A stretch of 64,000 nucleotides of DNA, from assembly GCF_024594815.1 (NCBI RefSeq), contig NZ_JANJOU010000016.1, forward strand, positions 94,836 to 158,835, written 5' to 3'. The position numbers were made by a program, and so were the translations under genes. This document shows positions 9,348 to 18,364 of this stretch, one piece after another. Each line of letters starts with the position of its first letter. Within the stretch, counting starts at the first letter, position 1. This DNA comes from Roseomonas populi (GTDB taxonomy: Bacteria; Pseudomonadota; Alphaproteobacteria; Acetobacterales; Acetobacteraceae). The notes beneath the pieces were generated by a model. It did not search any database. It saw only the letters and a program-made list of their open reading frames with translations, and was not told the origin of the DNA.

Positions 9348-9722
9348 CTACCGGCCAGCTTCGCCCGCCGTCTCAGCGCCCAAGTCGGCCATCAGCATGG
9401 CGTTGATGGCGTCCCGACAGTGGAAGTCGCGGTCGACCTTCCCGGCGCATTCGCTGGTGCCGATAGCACCCGCTCGACGGCTTGCAGCAGGTGCTGGCCT
9501 GGCCGCCTTCCGCTCCGCCCGGTGCCGCGGCTTGCAGATGGCGGGCCGAGGTCCGAGCTCGATAACGGCGGTCCGCCGCACCAGCTCGATGGCGGCGGAG
9601 GCGCCCACCTCAAAGCGGGCCGCCGCCTCCCGTGCCGAAGCTCCAGCCTCCACCGCACGAACCGGCCGGCGCCTGACCAGGATTGCCACGCATCTGAAAC
9701 ACAAGCTGTCGGAACTCGGCAA
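9348..9722 (-). pseudogene. Degenerate transposase remnant, IS630-like N-terminal HTH
   Basis: A minus-strand frame contains VRAVEAGASAREAAARFEVGAS-type helix-turn-helix sequence, which matches the start of IS630-family transposases in this bacterial group. The rest, where the DDE catalytic domain should follow, is not recognisable and ends early. No intact terminal repeats are seen. The stretch 9158-9347 beside it holds only the kinase promoter and ribosome site. I read it as an old, decayed insertion; a small unrelated protein is possible. Confidence 0.4.
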
Positions 9723-9727
9723 GCCGT

Positions 9728-10522
9728 TCAGCGCATGGTGCAGACCAGACCGCCATCGACGGGCAGCACCACGCCGGTGATGTAGCGTGCCTCGTCCGAG
9801 GCCAGGAAGACGGCGGCGTTCGCCACGTCCCAGGCGTTGCCCATGAAGCCCATGGGCACGCGGGCATGACGGCCGGCCATCATCGCCTCGCGGTCAGCGT
9901 AATTGCCGGCGATCTGCTGGTGGATCAGCGGCGTGTCCATCACCCCCGGCATGATGGCATTGATACGCACGTTGCTCGGCGCGTAACGCACGGCCAGGCC
10001 GCGGGTCAGCCCGTTCACCGCCGCCTTCGCGGCGCCGTAGAGCGGCTGCGGATAGGGCCCGGCGCCCACTGAGGCGACCGAGGATATGTTGATCACCGCG
10101 CCGCGCCCGCGCTCCACCATGCCCGGCAGCACGTGCTTGCAGGCGAGATAGACGCCGGCCGTGTTGAGCGCGAGCAGGCGGTTCCAGTCCTCGAACTCCA
10201 CCTCGACCGGGCCACCCATGCGGGTGAATCCCACATTGTTGTGCAGGATGTCCACGCGCCCGGCCGCGGCCAGCACCTCCGCAACCACGGCCTGCATGCG
10301 CGCGGGATCCGTGACGTCGGCCGCCAGGGCACTGACGTCGTTGCCCTCCCCGCGGATGATCTCGGCCGTTTCCTCGGCCGAGCGGAGATCCAGGTCGAGG
10401 GCGAAGACGCGCGCGCCCTCCCGCGCATAGGCGACGGCGGCGGCGCGGCCGTTGCTCCATCCCTCGCCCGCCGACCCGGCGCCGAAGACAAGCGCGATCC
10501 GGTCGCGCAGGCGCTCACCCAT
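9728..10522 (-). CDS. SDR family oxidoreductase
   Basis: 264-residue classical short-chain dehydrogenase. The nucleotide-binding glycine motif is an insert variant, GAGSAGEGWSNGRA; the adenine-binding acidic motif is ALDLDL; NNVG replaces NNAG. The catalytic triad is Ser in ISSVAS and Tyr/Lys in YGAAK, followed by NAIMPGVMDTPL. The C-terminal PVDGGL is typical. The GWSNG insert is characteristic of a subset of SDRs acting on hydroxyl groups of acids or sugars. It is divergent from the LysR gene that heads the kinase/RLP operon, so it probably belongs to the same pathway (inference). Confidence 0.9.
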   Translation of the reverse strand: MGERLRDRIALVFGAGSAGEGWSNGRAAAVAYAREGARVFALDLDLRSAEETAEIIRGEGNDVSALAADVTDPARMQAVVAEVLAAAGRVDILHNNVGFTRMGGPVEVEFEDWNRLLALNTAGVYLACKHVLPGMVERGRGAVINISSVASVGAGPYPQPLYGAAKAAVNGLTRGLAVRYAPSNVRINAIMPGVMDTPLIHQQIAGNYADREAMMAGRHARVPMGFMGNAWDVANAAVFLASDEARYITGVVLPVDGGLVCTMR

Positions 10523-10609
10523 GTCTTCCTCCGTGCTTTCCCCAGGGGCTTTGTTCCAGGCTGGCCCGGTGGCCCGGGGGTGGCAACCGAGCTTTGCCTG
10601 GGGTTAATG

Positions 10610-10622
10610 TGAGAAAAACTCA
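10610..10622. promoter_or_regulatory. Candidate LysR operator (T-N11-A)
   Basis: TGAGAAAAACTCA is a dyad (TGAG-N5-CTCA) with the T-N11-A spacing expected for LysR-type regulators. It lies between the divergent SDR gene and the LysR gene, about 20 bases before the LysR ATG. Position suggests autoregulation and control of the SDR gene. Confidence 0.5.
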
Positions 10623-10640
10623 GGGCAGAGGGAGGGACGC

Positions 10641-11582
10641 ATGGCCCGGCTACCGTCGCTGAACGCGCTTCGCGCCTTCGAGTGCGCCGCCCGCCAGCGC
10701 AGCATCACCCGCGCGGCGGAAGAGCTCTGCGTCACCCATGGCGCGGTCAGCCGGCTGATTCAGCAGCTGGAGGCGGAGCTGAAAGCCCCCCTGCTACGCC
10801 GCCTTCCGCGCTCGGTCGAACCCACGGCGGAGGGCGCGCGGCTGGCCGAGACGCTGGGGACCGCCTTTTCCCTCATGCACAAGGGCGTGGCCGAGTTCCG
10901 GGACCGGCCGCTCACCCTCGCCTGCTCCTCCTCCATCATGTCGCGCTGGCTCATCCCGCGGCTCGCCGCCTTCCGCCAGCTACATCCGGGGGTGGAGCTG
11001 CGGCTCTCCGTCTCGCACGGCGCCGTGGACTTCGCGCGCGACGACATCGACGTGGCGCTGCGCAACAGCAGCGTGCCGCGCCCGGCCGACATCGTGGTGC
11101 GGCCGCTGACACGGGAGAAGATCGGGCTGGTCTGCGCGCCGGACTACCTGGCGGCCCTGGACGAGGCGCCGGGCCCGCGCCGCTGGCGCATCCTGGAGAC
11201 GAACTCGCGCCCGGACGCACTGGCAGCGTGGCGCGGGGCAGCCGGGGAGCCGCCGCTGGAGATCGCGGGGCAGGAGACCTTCGCCCACTTCTTTCTCGCC
11301 ATCCAGGCCGCCGCCTGCAGCTTCGGCGCCGCCGTCGCTCCCCACATGCTGGTGGAGGACGACCTGGCCTCGGGCAAGCTGGTGGCGCCATTCGGCTTCG
11401 CGCCCGGCACGCGGGAGCTGCAGCTCTGGATCCGGCGGAGCGCCGCGCAGAAGCCGGGCGTGCAGGCGCTGGCGGCCTGGATCGAAGCGGAAGTCTCCTC
11501 CGGCCCGCCCGCCGCTGTGACCTCGCCTCACCGCAAGCCGGGGCAAAACTCGCTTGTCGGGGCCGCCGCCGCCGTGGTGTGA
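10641..11582 (+). CDS. LysR family transcriptional regulator (GcvA-like)
   Basis: 313 residues. The N-terminal winged HTH (residues 5-65: LNALRAFECAARQRSITRAAEEL..THGAVSRLIQQLE) is followed by a periplasmic-binding-like effector domain starting LTLACSSSIMSRWLIPRL. The form resembles the GcvA/AmpR branch. The gene ends two bases before the kinase ATG, so it is co-transcribed with the kinase-RLP-dehydrogenase genes and probably controls them as well as the divergent SDR. The C-terminus runs into a basic/proline tail after the normal end of the domain. Confidence 0.92.
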   Translation: MARLPSLNALRAFECAARQRSITRAAEELCVTHGAVSRLIQQLEAELKAPLLRRLPRSVEPTAEGARLAETLGTAFSLMHKGVAEFRDRPLTLACSSSIMSRWLIPRLAAFRQLHPGVELRLSVSHGAVDFARDDIDVALRNSSVPRPADIVVRPLTREKIGLVCAPDYLAALDEAPGPRRWRILETNSRPDALAAWRGAAGEPPLEIAGQETFAHFFLAIQAAACSFGAAVAPHMLVEDDLASGKLVAPFGFAPGTRELQLWIRRSAAQKPGVQALAAWIEAEVSSGPPAAVTSPHRKPGQNSLVGAAAAVV

Positions 11583-11584
11583 CG

Positions 11585-13018
11585 ATGCGCGCCGCCGGGT
11601 TCCATGCGGCCACGAACCGCGCAGGGGGAACACGGCTCTTGTCCCATTCCGGGCACGTCCCCGCCTTTGCCTTCTACGGCGACGACTTCACCGGTGCTTC
11701 CGCGCACCTGGACGCCTACCGCATGGCCGGGCTTCGCACGCTCCTCTACCTCCGCACGCCGGACGAGGCGCAGCTCGCGCGGCATCTCCCCGGCCTGGAC
11801 GCGATCGGCATCGCCGGCGTCGCGCGCTCCCTGCCGGCCTCGGCGATGGAGGCGGAGGTGCGCCCGGCCTTCGAGCTGTTCCGCCGCCTGGGCTGCCGCG
11901 CCGTGCAGTACAAGGTCTGCTCCACCTTCGATTCCGCGCCGGACCTCGGCAGCATCGGGCGGATGATGGAACTGGGGCGGCTGGTCTTCGGCCCTTCCCC
12001 CATTCCCATCGTGGCGGCCTGCCCCGATGCGGGGCGCTGGACGGCCTTTGGCCAGCACTTCGCCGAGGCGAAGGGAGAAGCGGTGCGGCTGGACCGCCAC
12101 CCGACCATGGCTCACCACCCCGCCACGCCGATGGACGAGGCCGACCTGCGGCTGCACCTGGCGCGGCAGACCGACCTGCCCGTCTCGCTCATCGACTGGC
12201 GCTGGCTGCGCGCCGGGCCCGAGGCGCTGCGGGCGCGGTGGGACGCGCTGGCCGGCTCGGCCGCCGCCGGCATCGTGATGGACGCGCTGGAGGAGGCGGA
12301 CCTGGACCGTGCGGCGGCGCTGATCTGGGATCTGTCGGCCGCGGCGCCGGTCCTGGCCGTGGCGGCACAGGGGCTGGCCGGGGCGCTGGGGCGGCACGCC
12401 GCCGCGCTGGGCCTGGGCGGGCCGGCCGCGGCGGAACCGGCCATAGCGCCGGTGGACCGGCTGCTCGTGCTCTCCGGCAGTGCCTCGCCCCAGACGGCGG
12501 CGCAGATCCGTGCCGCGGAGGCGGCGGGGTGGAAGGCGATCCGCCTGGACCTTCCGGCGCTGATGGATCTCACGCCGGAGGCCGCCGCGGGGCCCCTGGA
12601 GGCTGCCCTGGCGGAGGCGCTGCAATCCGCCCCCGGCGCGGTGGCCTACACGGCGCTGGGCCCGGACGACCCGGCAATCCCGGCAGCGCGGGAAGCGGCA
12701 GCACGCCGCGGCATCCCGCCGGAGGAGCTGGTGCGGCGCACGGGCGACCTCTTCGGCGCGCTCGTCACCCGCCTGGCCGGGGGGCTGGGCCTGCGCCGCG
12801 CCGTGCTGGCAGGGGGTGACACCTCCAGCCGCGCCATGCGGGCGATCGACGCCTACGCGCTGCGCATCCTGGGCTTCAGCCGCGCGGCCGGGGCGCGCAT
12901 TTCCGGCCTCGTTTCCGACGATCCCCGGATGGACGGGCTGCAACTGCTGCTGAAGGCGGGGCAGACCGGGAGCGACGATGTCTTTCTCCGCGTCCGCAGC
13001 CTGGAGGGCTGGTCATGA
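11585..13018 (+). CDS. Four-carbon acid sugar kinase family (DUF1537; OtnK/OiaK-like)
   Basis: 477-residue protein of the DUF1537 family, in which members phosphorylate 3-oxo acid sugars such as 3-oxo-tetronate or 3-oxo-isoapionate. Visible marks are the N-terminal FYGDDFTGASAH motif (residues about 29-40; ADDLTGA in most relatives), the central LSGSASPQT and the C-terminal nucleotide-binding AGGDTSSRAM. The start follows the LysR stop by two bases. Its stop overlaps the RuBisCO-like gene's ATG. A DUF1537 kinase directly fused in operon with an RLP is the arrangement known for OiaK with OiaX/OiaT in D-apiose/isoapionate catabolism; that substrate is inferred from context. Confidence 0.85.
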   Translation: MRAAGFHAATNRAGGTRLLSHSGHVPAFAFYGDDFTGASAHLDAYRMAGLRTLLYLRTPDEAQLARHLPGLDAIGIAGVARSLPASAMEAEVRPAFELFRRLGCRAVQYKVCSTFDSAPDLGSIGRMMELGRLVFGPSPIPIVAACPDAGRWTAFGQHFAEAKGEAVRLDRHPTMAHHPATPMDEADLRLHLARQTDLPVSLIDWRWLRAGPEALRARWDALAGSAAAGIVMDALEEADLDRAAALIWDLSAAAPVLAVAAQGLAGALGRHAAALGLGGPAAAEPAIAPVDRLLVLSGSASPQTAAQIRAAEAAGWKAIRLDLPALMDLTPEAAAGPLEAALAEALQSAPGAVAYTALGPDDPAIPAAREAAARRGIPPEELVRRTGDLFGALVTRLAGGLGLRRAVLAGGDTSSRAMRAIDAYALRILGFSRAAGARISGLVSDDPRMDGLQLLLKAGQTGSDDVFLRVRSLEGWS

Positions 13019-14313
13019 GTGCGCCCGACACGGCCACCGCCGGGATGCGCGGACTTTCCGCCACGCGCTTCGCCGCCACCTACCTCATCGAGACGCCGGG
13101 CGATGTGGAGACCGTGGCCGCCGCCATGGCCGGGGAGCAATCCACGGCGACCCACACCAGGGTTGCGGGCGAGACGCCGGAGCTGCTGCGGCGCCACGGC
13201 GCGGTGGTGGAGCGCATCGAGAGGCTGGGGACGGTCTCAACCCCTTCCCTCCCCTCCCACGCCACCGGCGCGGCCCAGAGCTTCCAGCGGGCGCGGGTGC
13301 GCATCTCCTGGCCGTTGCACAACATCGGCCCCTCCCTGCCCATGCTGATGACAACGCTGATGGGCAACCAGACCGGCATGCGGGACCTGACGGGGCTGCG
13401 GCTGCAATCCCTGGAACTGCCGGAGGAGTTCATCCGCGCCTGCCCGCGCCCGGCTTTCGGCATCACGGGCACCCGGCGGCTGTCCGGCGTGCAGGCACGG
13501 CCACTGATCGGCACCATCGTGAAACCGAATATTGGCTTGGCGCCGGAGGAGACGGCGGCGCTGGTCTCCGAGTTCGCGGAGGCCGGGCTCGACTTCGTCA
13601 AGGACGACGAGTTGATGGCGGACCCGCCCTACTGCCCCGCCGTCGAGCGCGCGGAGGCCGTGCTGGGCGCCGTGCGGCGCGCGGAGGACCGCACAGGGCA
13701 CCGCCTGACCTACGCCGTGAACATCACCGGCGAGGTGGACGAGATGCGCCGGCGGCACGATGCCGTGCTGGCGGCGGGCGGGCGCTGCGTGATGGTGAAC
13801 CTGAACGCCGTCGGCCTCTCCGGCCTGCTGGCGCTGCGGCGGCACAGCCAGCTTCCCATCCACGGGCATCGCGCCGGCTGGGGTGCCATGGCGCGCGCGC
13901 CGCTCATGGGGGCGGATTTTGGCGTCTACCAGCAGTTCTGGCGCCTGGCCGGGGTGGACCACCTGCATGTCAGCGGGCTCGGCGGCAAGTTCTGGGAGAC
14001 GGCGGAGGACGTCACCGCCTCCGCCCGCGCCTGCCTCTCGCCCCTGCTCGATGACTCGGACCGCGCCATGCCGGTCTTCTCCGGCGGCTCCACCGTGCGG
14101 CATGTCGCCGGCACGCTGCGCGCCGCCGGCAGCGCCGACCTCATCATGACGACTGGCGGGGCCATCCTCGGCCATCCCGGCGGGCCGCGCGCGGGGGTGG
14201 AGAGCATGCGCGCCGCCTGGGCCGCCGCCATGGCCGGCATCCCGCCAGACGATTTCGCGCGCGACCACCCGCCCCTCGCGACCGCCCTCGCCCACTGGCC
14301 TGCCCACGCCTGA
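13015..14313 (+). CDS. RuBisCO-like protein (form IV, possible acid-sugar-phosphate decarboxylase/transcarboxylase)
   Basis: 432 residues with the RuBisCO large-subunit fold. Equivalents of the catalytic residues: K170 in TIVKPN (plant K175) with N172 in place of K177; K196-D197-D198-E199, matching the carbamylated lysine and metal ligands; H283-G-H285-R286; loop-6 lysine K325 in GLGGKFW; and phosphate-binding FSGGST and TTGGAILGHPGG. The retained KDDE and loop-6 lysine with loss of K177 place it with carboxyl-transferring or decarboxylating RLPs rather than with a CO2-fixing enzyme. ATGA overlap couples it to the kinase whose phosphorylated product it probably uses. Confidence 0.88.
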   Translation: MSAPDTATAGMRGLSATRFAATYLIETPGDVETVAAAMAGEQSTATHTRVAGETPELLRRHGAVVERIERLGTVSTPSLPSHATGAAQSFQRARVRISWPLHNIGPSLPMLMTTLMGNQTGMRDLTGLRLQSLELPEEFIRACPRPAFGITGTRRLSGVQARPLIGTIVKPNIGLAPEETAALVSEFAEAGLDFVKDDELMADPPYCPAVERAEAVLGAVRRAEDRTGHRLTYAVNITGEVDEMRRRHDAVLAAGGRCVMVNLNAVGLSGLLALRRHSQLPIHGHRAGWGAMARAPLMGADFGVYQQFWRLAGVDHLHVSGLGGKFWETAEDVTASARACLSPLLDDSDRAMPVFSGGSTVRHVAGTLRAAGSADLIMTTGGAILGHPGGPRAGVESMRAAWAAAMAGIPPDDFARDHPPLATALAHWPAHA

Positions 14314-14323
14314 GAACCGCGCC

Positions 14324-15376
14324 ATGACCAACCCCACCTCTACCCGCATCCTCGTCAAGGAACGCACCGAGCACGGCGGCGTGGCCCTGCACGAGCGCCC
14401 GCTGCGCCCCATGGGCCCGCAGGACGTGCTGGTGCGCGTCCACCGCGCCGCGATCTGCGGGACCGACCTGCATGTTTACGAATGGAACGACTGGGCCGCG
14501 CGCAACTACCGCCTGCCCATCCCCATGGGGCACGAGCTGGGCGGGGAGGTGGTGGCGACCGGGGAGCTCGTGACGGGGCTGGAGCCGGGCATGCGCGTCT
14601 CGGCCGAGACGCACATCGCCTGCGGCCATTGCCGGCAGTGCCGCGCGAACCGGCGCCACACCTGCCTGAACCTGAAGCTCTTCTCCAAGCAGGGGCTGGG
14701 CTGCTTCTCCGACCACACGGTGGTGCCGGCCTCCGCCCTGCGCCGCGTGCCGGATGACCTGCCCTTCCGCGACGCCAGCATCATGGAGCCGCTGGGCGTT
14801 GGCGTGCGCGCGGCGATGGAGGCGGATCTGCGCGGGCGGAACGCCCTGGTGGTGGGCTGCGGGCCGATCGGGCTCTTCACCATCGCCGCCGCCCGGGCCC
14901 TGGGCGCGGCGCGGGTGATCGCGGCGGACCTGCATGCCTATCGCCGCGATCTCGCCGCCCGGATGGGTGCCGACGCAGTGATCGACCCTGTCGCGACGCC
15001 GCTCGTGCAGGCGGCGGCGGAGGCCAGCGGCGGCGAGGGGATCGACGCCGCCATCGACGCTTCCGGCAACGGCCGCGCCATCCAGGACGCGCTGTCCTGC
15101 CTCGTCCCCGGCGGTGCCCTCATCCTGGCGGGAATGCCGAGCGCGCCGGTCGCGCTGGACCTGGCAAAGGACGTGATCGTGCGGGAGGCGCAGATCCGCG
15201 GCATCTTCGGCCGGCTGATTGACGAGACCTGGCTGGCGACCGAGAGCCTGCTGCGCTCCGGCCGGCTGAAGGTGGAGCCGGTGCTGACGCACAGCTTCCC
15301 GCTGGAGCGCTTCGAGGAGGCCTTCGAGCTCGCGGAGTCCGGCGCCGCCGGCAAGGTGATGTTCGAGATGGCGTGA
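14324..15376 (+). CDS. Zinc-dependent medium-chain dehydrogenase (threonine/polyol dehydrogenase type)
   Basis: 350 residues. The catalytic zinc site is seen in AICGTDLH and GHELGGEV; the structural zinc lobe has four cysteines in CGHCRQCRANRRHTC; the NAD-binding glycine motif is VVGCGPIGLF (about residues 180-189). The overall form is Tdh-like. It begins ten bases after the RLP stop and is the last gene of the LysR-headed operon. It most likely oxidises the acid sugar or polyol before phosphorylation, supplying the 3-oxo substrate of the kinase (inference). Exact substrate unknown. Confidence 0.9.
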   Translation: MTNPTSTRILVKERTEHGGVALHERPLRPMGPQDVLVRVHRAAICGTDLHVYEWNDWAARNYRLPIPMGHELGGEVVATGELVTGLEPGMRVSAETHIACGHCRQCRANRRHTCLNLKLFSKQGLGCFSDHTVVPASALRRVPDDLPFRDASIMEPLGVGVRAAMEADLRGRNALVVGCGPIGLFTIAAARALGAARVIAADLHAYRRDLAARMGADAVIDPVATPLVQAAAEASGGEGIDAAIDASGNGRAIQDALSCLVPGGALILAGMPSAPVALDLAKDVIVREAQIRGIFGRLIDETWLATESLLRSGRLKVEPVLTHSFPLERFEEAFELAESGAAGKVMFEMA

Positions 15377-15408
15377 CGGTCCGGCCGGGAGCGCCGCCGG
15401 ACCGCGGT

Positions 15409-16002
15409 TCAATGGCTGCCGAAGCCGCGCTGGTAGAAGGGCTTCGCGCCGATCGCCTTCATGGCGCGATCCGCCGCGAAGAGATCGGCGTAGTGCAGGA
15501 TCTGCGCCTCGCTCGTGTCGCCGTGGAAGGGCGCGTTGGTGGCGTGGGTGGCGACGGTGCTGACCACCAGGTGGGAGAAGCCGAGTTCCTTCAGCAGCAT
15601 GGCGCCCACCACGCCGTGCGGCAACTCGCGGAAGAGCCGCGTGTAGCGGTGGCCGCCCTCCGGCGCCGCCTCGTAGAGCAGCGGCTTGTCCACGTCGTGC
15701 AGGATGAGGATGGCCATCATCTCGTCCCAGTCGAGCGCGATTCCCCAGTCCGCCTCCGCCCGGCGAGCGAGGTCCATCCCGGCGCGGGTCACCTCGTTCA
15801 CGTGCTCGGCCAGCGGGTAGAACTGCGCGGCGGGCGTGAAGGGAATCGCCTCGATCGCCCGGTGCGTGCTGGAACCGAAGCTGGTGGTCCAGGCGGTGAC
15901 GATGCGCTCCCGGAGCGCGGGCGAAACCATGTCCAGCCCGTGCAGCCAGCTCTCCACTGCCTGCCGCTTCGGGCCGGGCGCAGAATCGATCACGTAGGGC
16001 AT
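15409..16002 (-). CDS. HD domain protein
   Basis: 197-residue protein with an HD metal-dependent phosphohydrolase pattern: H in AEHVNEV (about 77), the HD pair in ILHDVDK (about 113-114), later His in LPHGVVG and HATNAP, and D in LHYADL. The start lies four bases from the preceding TctC stop, so it is the third gene of a minus-strand operon behind two TctC genes. HD proteins include nucleotidases, oxygenases of the myo-inositol type and hydrolases; a role as a catabolic hydrolase in this cluster is plausible but unproven. Confidence 0.8.
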   Translation of the reverse strand: MPYVIDSAPGPKRQAVESWLHGLDMVSPALRERIVTAWTTSFGSSTHRAIEAIPFTPAAQFYPLAEHVNEVTRAGMDLARRAEADWGIALDWDEMMAILILHDVDKPLLYEAAPEGGHRYTRLFRELPHGVVGAMLLKELGFSHLVVSTVATHATNAPFHGDTSEAQILHYADLFAADRAMKAIGAKPFYQRGFGSH

Positions 16003-16006
16003 TCAC

Positions 16007-17008
16007 CTACTCCGGGCGGATGTTCGCGGCCCGGATGATATCACCCCATTTCGCCGTCTGCGCCCGCAGGAAGGCGCCGAACGCTTCGGGCGAGGAGGGC
16101 GGCACGGGGACGATGTTCAGCCCGGACAGCTTCTCGGCCACCGCAGGCTCCTGCATCGTTGTGGCGAGTTCCGTGTTGAGGCGCGCGACGATGGCGTCCG
16201 GCGTTCCCTTCGGCGCCAGCACGCCGTTCCAGTCCGCCGCCTCGAAGCCGGGAAGGGTCTCGGCGATGGCCGGCAGGTCAGGCAGGGCCGGCAGGCGCTC
16301 CCGCGCGCCATGCGCCACCATCCGGATGGCGCCCGCCTTCGCCTGGTTCGCCGCGCCCGCAAGGTTGTCGAAGGCGAGGTCGAGCTGGCCGCCGATCAGG
16401 TCGCTCATCATCGGCGCGCCGCCGCGATATGGCACGTGGTTCAGCCGGATGCCGGCCTGCCGCGCGAACATCTCCAGCGCACTGTGCTGGCCGCTGCCGA
16501 TCCCGGCCGAGCCACAGTTCAGCCCGTCTCGGCTCGCCCTGGCGCGGGCGATCACGTCCGCAACCGTGCGGATCGGCGAGCGCGGGTTCACCGACAGCAC
16601 CACCGGGATCATCACGGCGTGATAAACGGGCCGGAAGTCCTGCTCCGGGTCGAAGGGCAGGTTCGGCAGGAATGAGGGATTGACGGTGAAGGCCGTCGCC
16701 TCGTGCATGATGGTGTAGCCGTCCGGCGCGGCATGGGCGACGACGCTCGCGCCGATCGTGCCGCTTCCGCCCGGGCGGTTCTCAATGACGAAGGGCTGGC
16801 CCATGCGCTCGGAGAGCCGGGCGAAGACGATCCGGGCCACGGAATCGGCGCCGCCGCCGGGCGAATAGTTTACGATGACCCGCACCGGACGATCGGGATA
16901 GCGTCCCTGCGCCAGGGCCGGGCGGGCGGCGGCAAGCGCCAGCCCCGCCGGGAGGAGGGCGCGCCGCGACAACCGCAATGCCCCCGGCACATCATCCTGT
17001 TTCGTCAT
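16007..17008 (-). CDS. Bug/TctC-family tripartite tricarboxylate binding protein
   Basis: 333 residues with a Tat-like export signal (LSRRALLPAGLALAAARPALAQ, cleavage near residue 34; quoted only to show RR and ALAQ). The mature protein has the family landmarks YPDRPVRVIV, SPGGGADSVAR, VIENRPGG, APDGYT, VPYRGG and KWGDIIR. Bug proteins bind carboxylates in the periplasm and pass them to TctAB or act as sensors. No TctA or TctB gene is present in the window, so the membrane partner must lie elsewhere. It is second in the minus-strand operon between another TctC gene and the HD gene. Confidence 0.93.
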   Translation of the reverse strand: MTKQDDVPGALRLSRRALLPAGLALAAARPALAQGRYPDRPVRVIVNYSPGGGADSVARIVFARLSERMGQPFVIENRPGGSGTIGASVVAHAAPDGYTIMHEATAFTVNPSFLPNLPFDPEQDFRPVYHAVMIPVVLSVNPRSPIRTVADVIARARASRDGLNCGSAGIGSGQHSALEMFARQAGIRLNHVPYRGGAPMMSDLIGGQLDLAFDNLAGAANQAKAGAIRMVAHGARERLPALPDLPAIAETLPGFEAADWNGVLAPKGTPDAIVARLNTELATTMQEPAVAEKLSGLNIVPVPPSSPEAFGAFLRAQTAKWGDIIRAANIRPE

Positions 17009-17068
17009 GGAGGGCTCCCTGGAGTGGCCGGCCCAGGTTGACCGCGGGTCCGGCGCGATGGCGGAGGG

Positions 17069-18052
17069 TCAGCTGGCGGTGATGTTCGCCTCGCGGATCA
17101 CCTTGCCCCAGCGCTCCATTTCGGAGGCCACGCGCGCATCCGCCTCCGCCGCGGTGGAGGGCAGGCCGGAGGCGCCCTTCTCTGCCAGGGCCTGCTTCGT
17201 CTCGGGGTCGTTGAGCGTCTCGCGCAGCGCGGCGGACAGCTTCTCGATGATCGGCCGCGGCGTTCCCTTCGGCACCGCGACGGATCCCCAGGCGGCGGCC
17301 TCGTAGCCGGGCACGCCGGCCTCCACCATCGTCGGCACGTTCGGCACGCGCGGGTTACGCTGCCCGCCACCCACGGCCAGAGGCCGCGTCTTCCCCGCGT
17401 CGATCATGCCAATGGAGGAGGGCAGCGAGTCCATCATGATGTCCAGGTTGCCGCCGACGAGATCCGTCACGGCCGGGCCGGTCCCGCGATAGGGCACATG
17501 GGTCATCTTCGTGCCCGTGAGCGACAGGAAGTACTCCATGAAGAGGTGCGAGCCACCACCGACGCCGGCGGAGCCGTACATCAGCGCCCCTGGCCTCTGG
17601 TTCGCCAGCGTCACCAGGTCCTGCACGGTTCGCACCCCGGACAGCCGCGGGCCGACGACAAGGATGTGATCCGTCAGGAAGGTGAGGCCGACCTGCTCGA
17701 AATCCCGCTGCGTGTCGTAGCCGGTGCTGCGATAGAGGAACCCGTTGCAGGACATCGTGCCCTGCGTTCCGAAGACGAGGGTATAACCGTCCGGTGCCGC
17801 CCGCGCGACGTACTCCATCCCGATGTTGCCGCCCGCACCGCCACGGTTGTCCACCACGACCGGCCGGCCGAGACGCGGCTCCAGCCCCTTCGCCACGATG
17901 CGGCCGGCAATGTCCGTCACCCCGCCCGGCGCGAAGGGGACGACCATGCTGATGGACCGGTCGGGGTAGCCGCCCTGCGCGCGCGCGAGGGACGGGGCGA
18001 GAAGAAGCGCGGGCGTGGCGAGGACGAGGCCGCGGCGCGTGATGGAGGGCAT
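17069..18052 (-). CDS. Bug/TctC-family binding protein
   Basis: 327 residues when started at the ATG giving MPSITRRGLVL, a compact twin-arginine signal ending SLARAQ; a longer in-frame start exists but adds a non-signal extension. Landmarks are YPDRSISMVVPFAPGG, VDNRGGAGG, APDGYT, VPYRGTGP and WGKVIREANI. It is the first gene of the minus-strand TctC-TctC-HD operon. Its promoter region is shared with the divergent oxidoreductase gene and contains the TCCCA-N5-TGGGA palindrome, so it is probably under the IclR regulator of this island. Confidence 0.93.
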   Translation of the reverse strand: MPSITRRGLVLATPALLLAPSLARAQGGYPDRSISMVVPFAPGGVTDIAGRIVAKGLEPRLGRPVVVDNRGGAGGNIGMEYVARAAPDGYTLVFGTQGTMSCNGFLYRSTGYDTQRDFEQVGLTFLTDHILVVGPRLSGVRTVQDLVTLANQRPGALMYGSAGVGGGSHLFMEYFLSLTGTKMTHVPYRGTGPAVTDLVGGNLDIMMDSLPSSIGMIDAGKTRPLAVGGGQRNPRVPNVPTMVEAGVPGYEAAAWGSVAVPKGTPRPIIEKLSAALRETLNDPETKQALAEKGASGLPSTAAEADARVASEMERWGKVIREANITAS

Positions 18053-18216
18053 GGCTGCGTTCCTTGAGTGCCGGTCGTCTGCGGACCGTGTCATTGCCCG
18101 TGCCGCCGCGTTTCACCGCTGGTCGGGAGAATGTCAGTCAACCAGCCCGGCGGCGCGCCGCTCAAGCGAGTTCTCTGCCGCGTGCCGCCAGGAAAAGTCA
18201 CAGCCACCCGGCGTGA

Positions 18217-18231
18217 TCCCACTGATTGGGA
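18217..18231. promoter_or_regulatory. Candidate IclR operator, TCCCA-N5-TGGGA
   Basis: TCCCACTGATTGGGA is a 15-base dyad in the intergenic space between the divergent TctC (start 18052) and oxidoreductase (start 18365) genes. The same arms and spacing recur at 25842-25856 beside the island's IclR gene. The match of both arms and spacer length at two divergent promoters makes a shared regulator likely. Confidence 0.55.
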
Positions 18232-18364
18232 CGGGTTGGCGAGGTTTAGGCGGCACGCTGTGAGATTTCATCGCTGTTGCGCCCTGCCGCGCCGTCGCAG
18301 GATGCGCCCAACAGGACGGCGCGTCGCCACCACCGCGACGGACGCCGGAGGAGGGAAGGTCGCC

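Noticed and set aside
13015..14313. True CO2-fixing RuBisCO
   Set aside because: N172 replaces a catalytic lysine (K177 equivalent), there is no phosphoribulokinase, and the context is acid-sugar catabolism.
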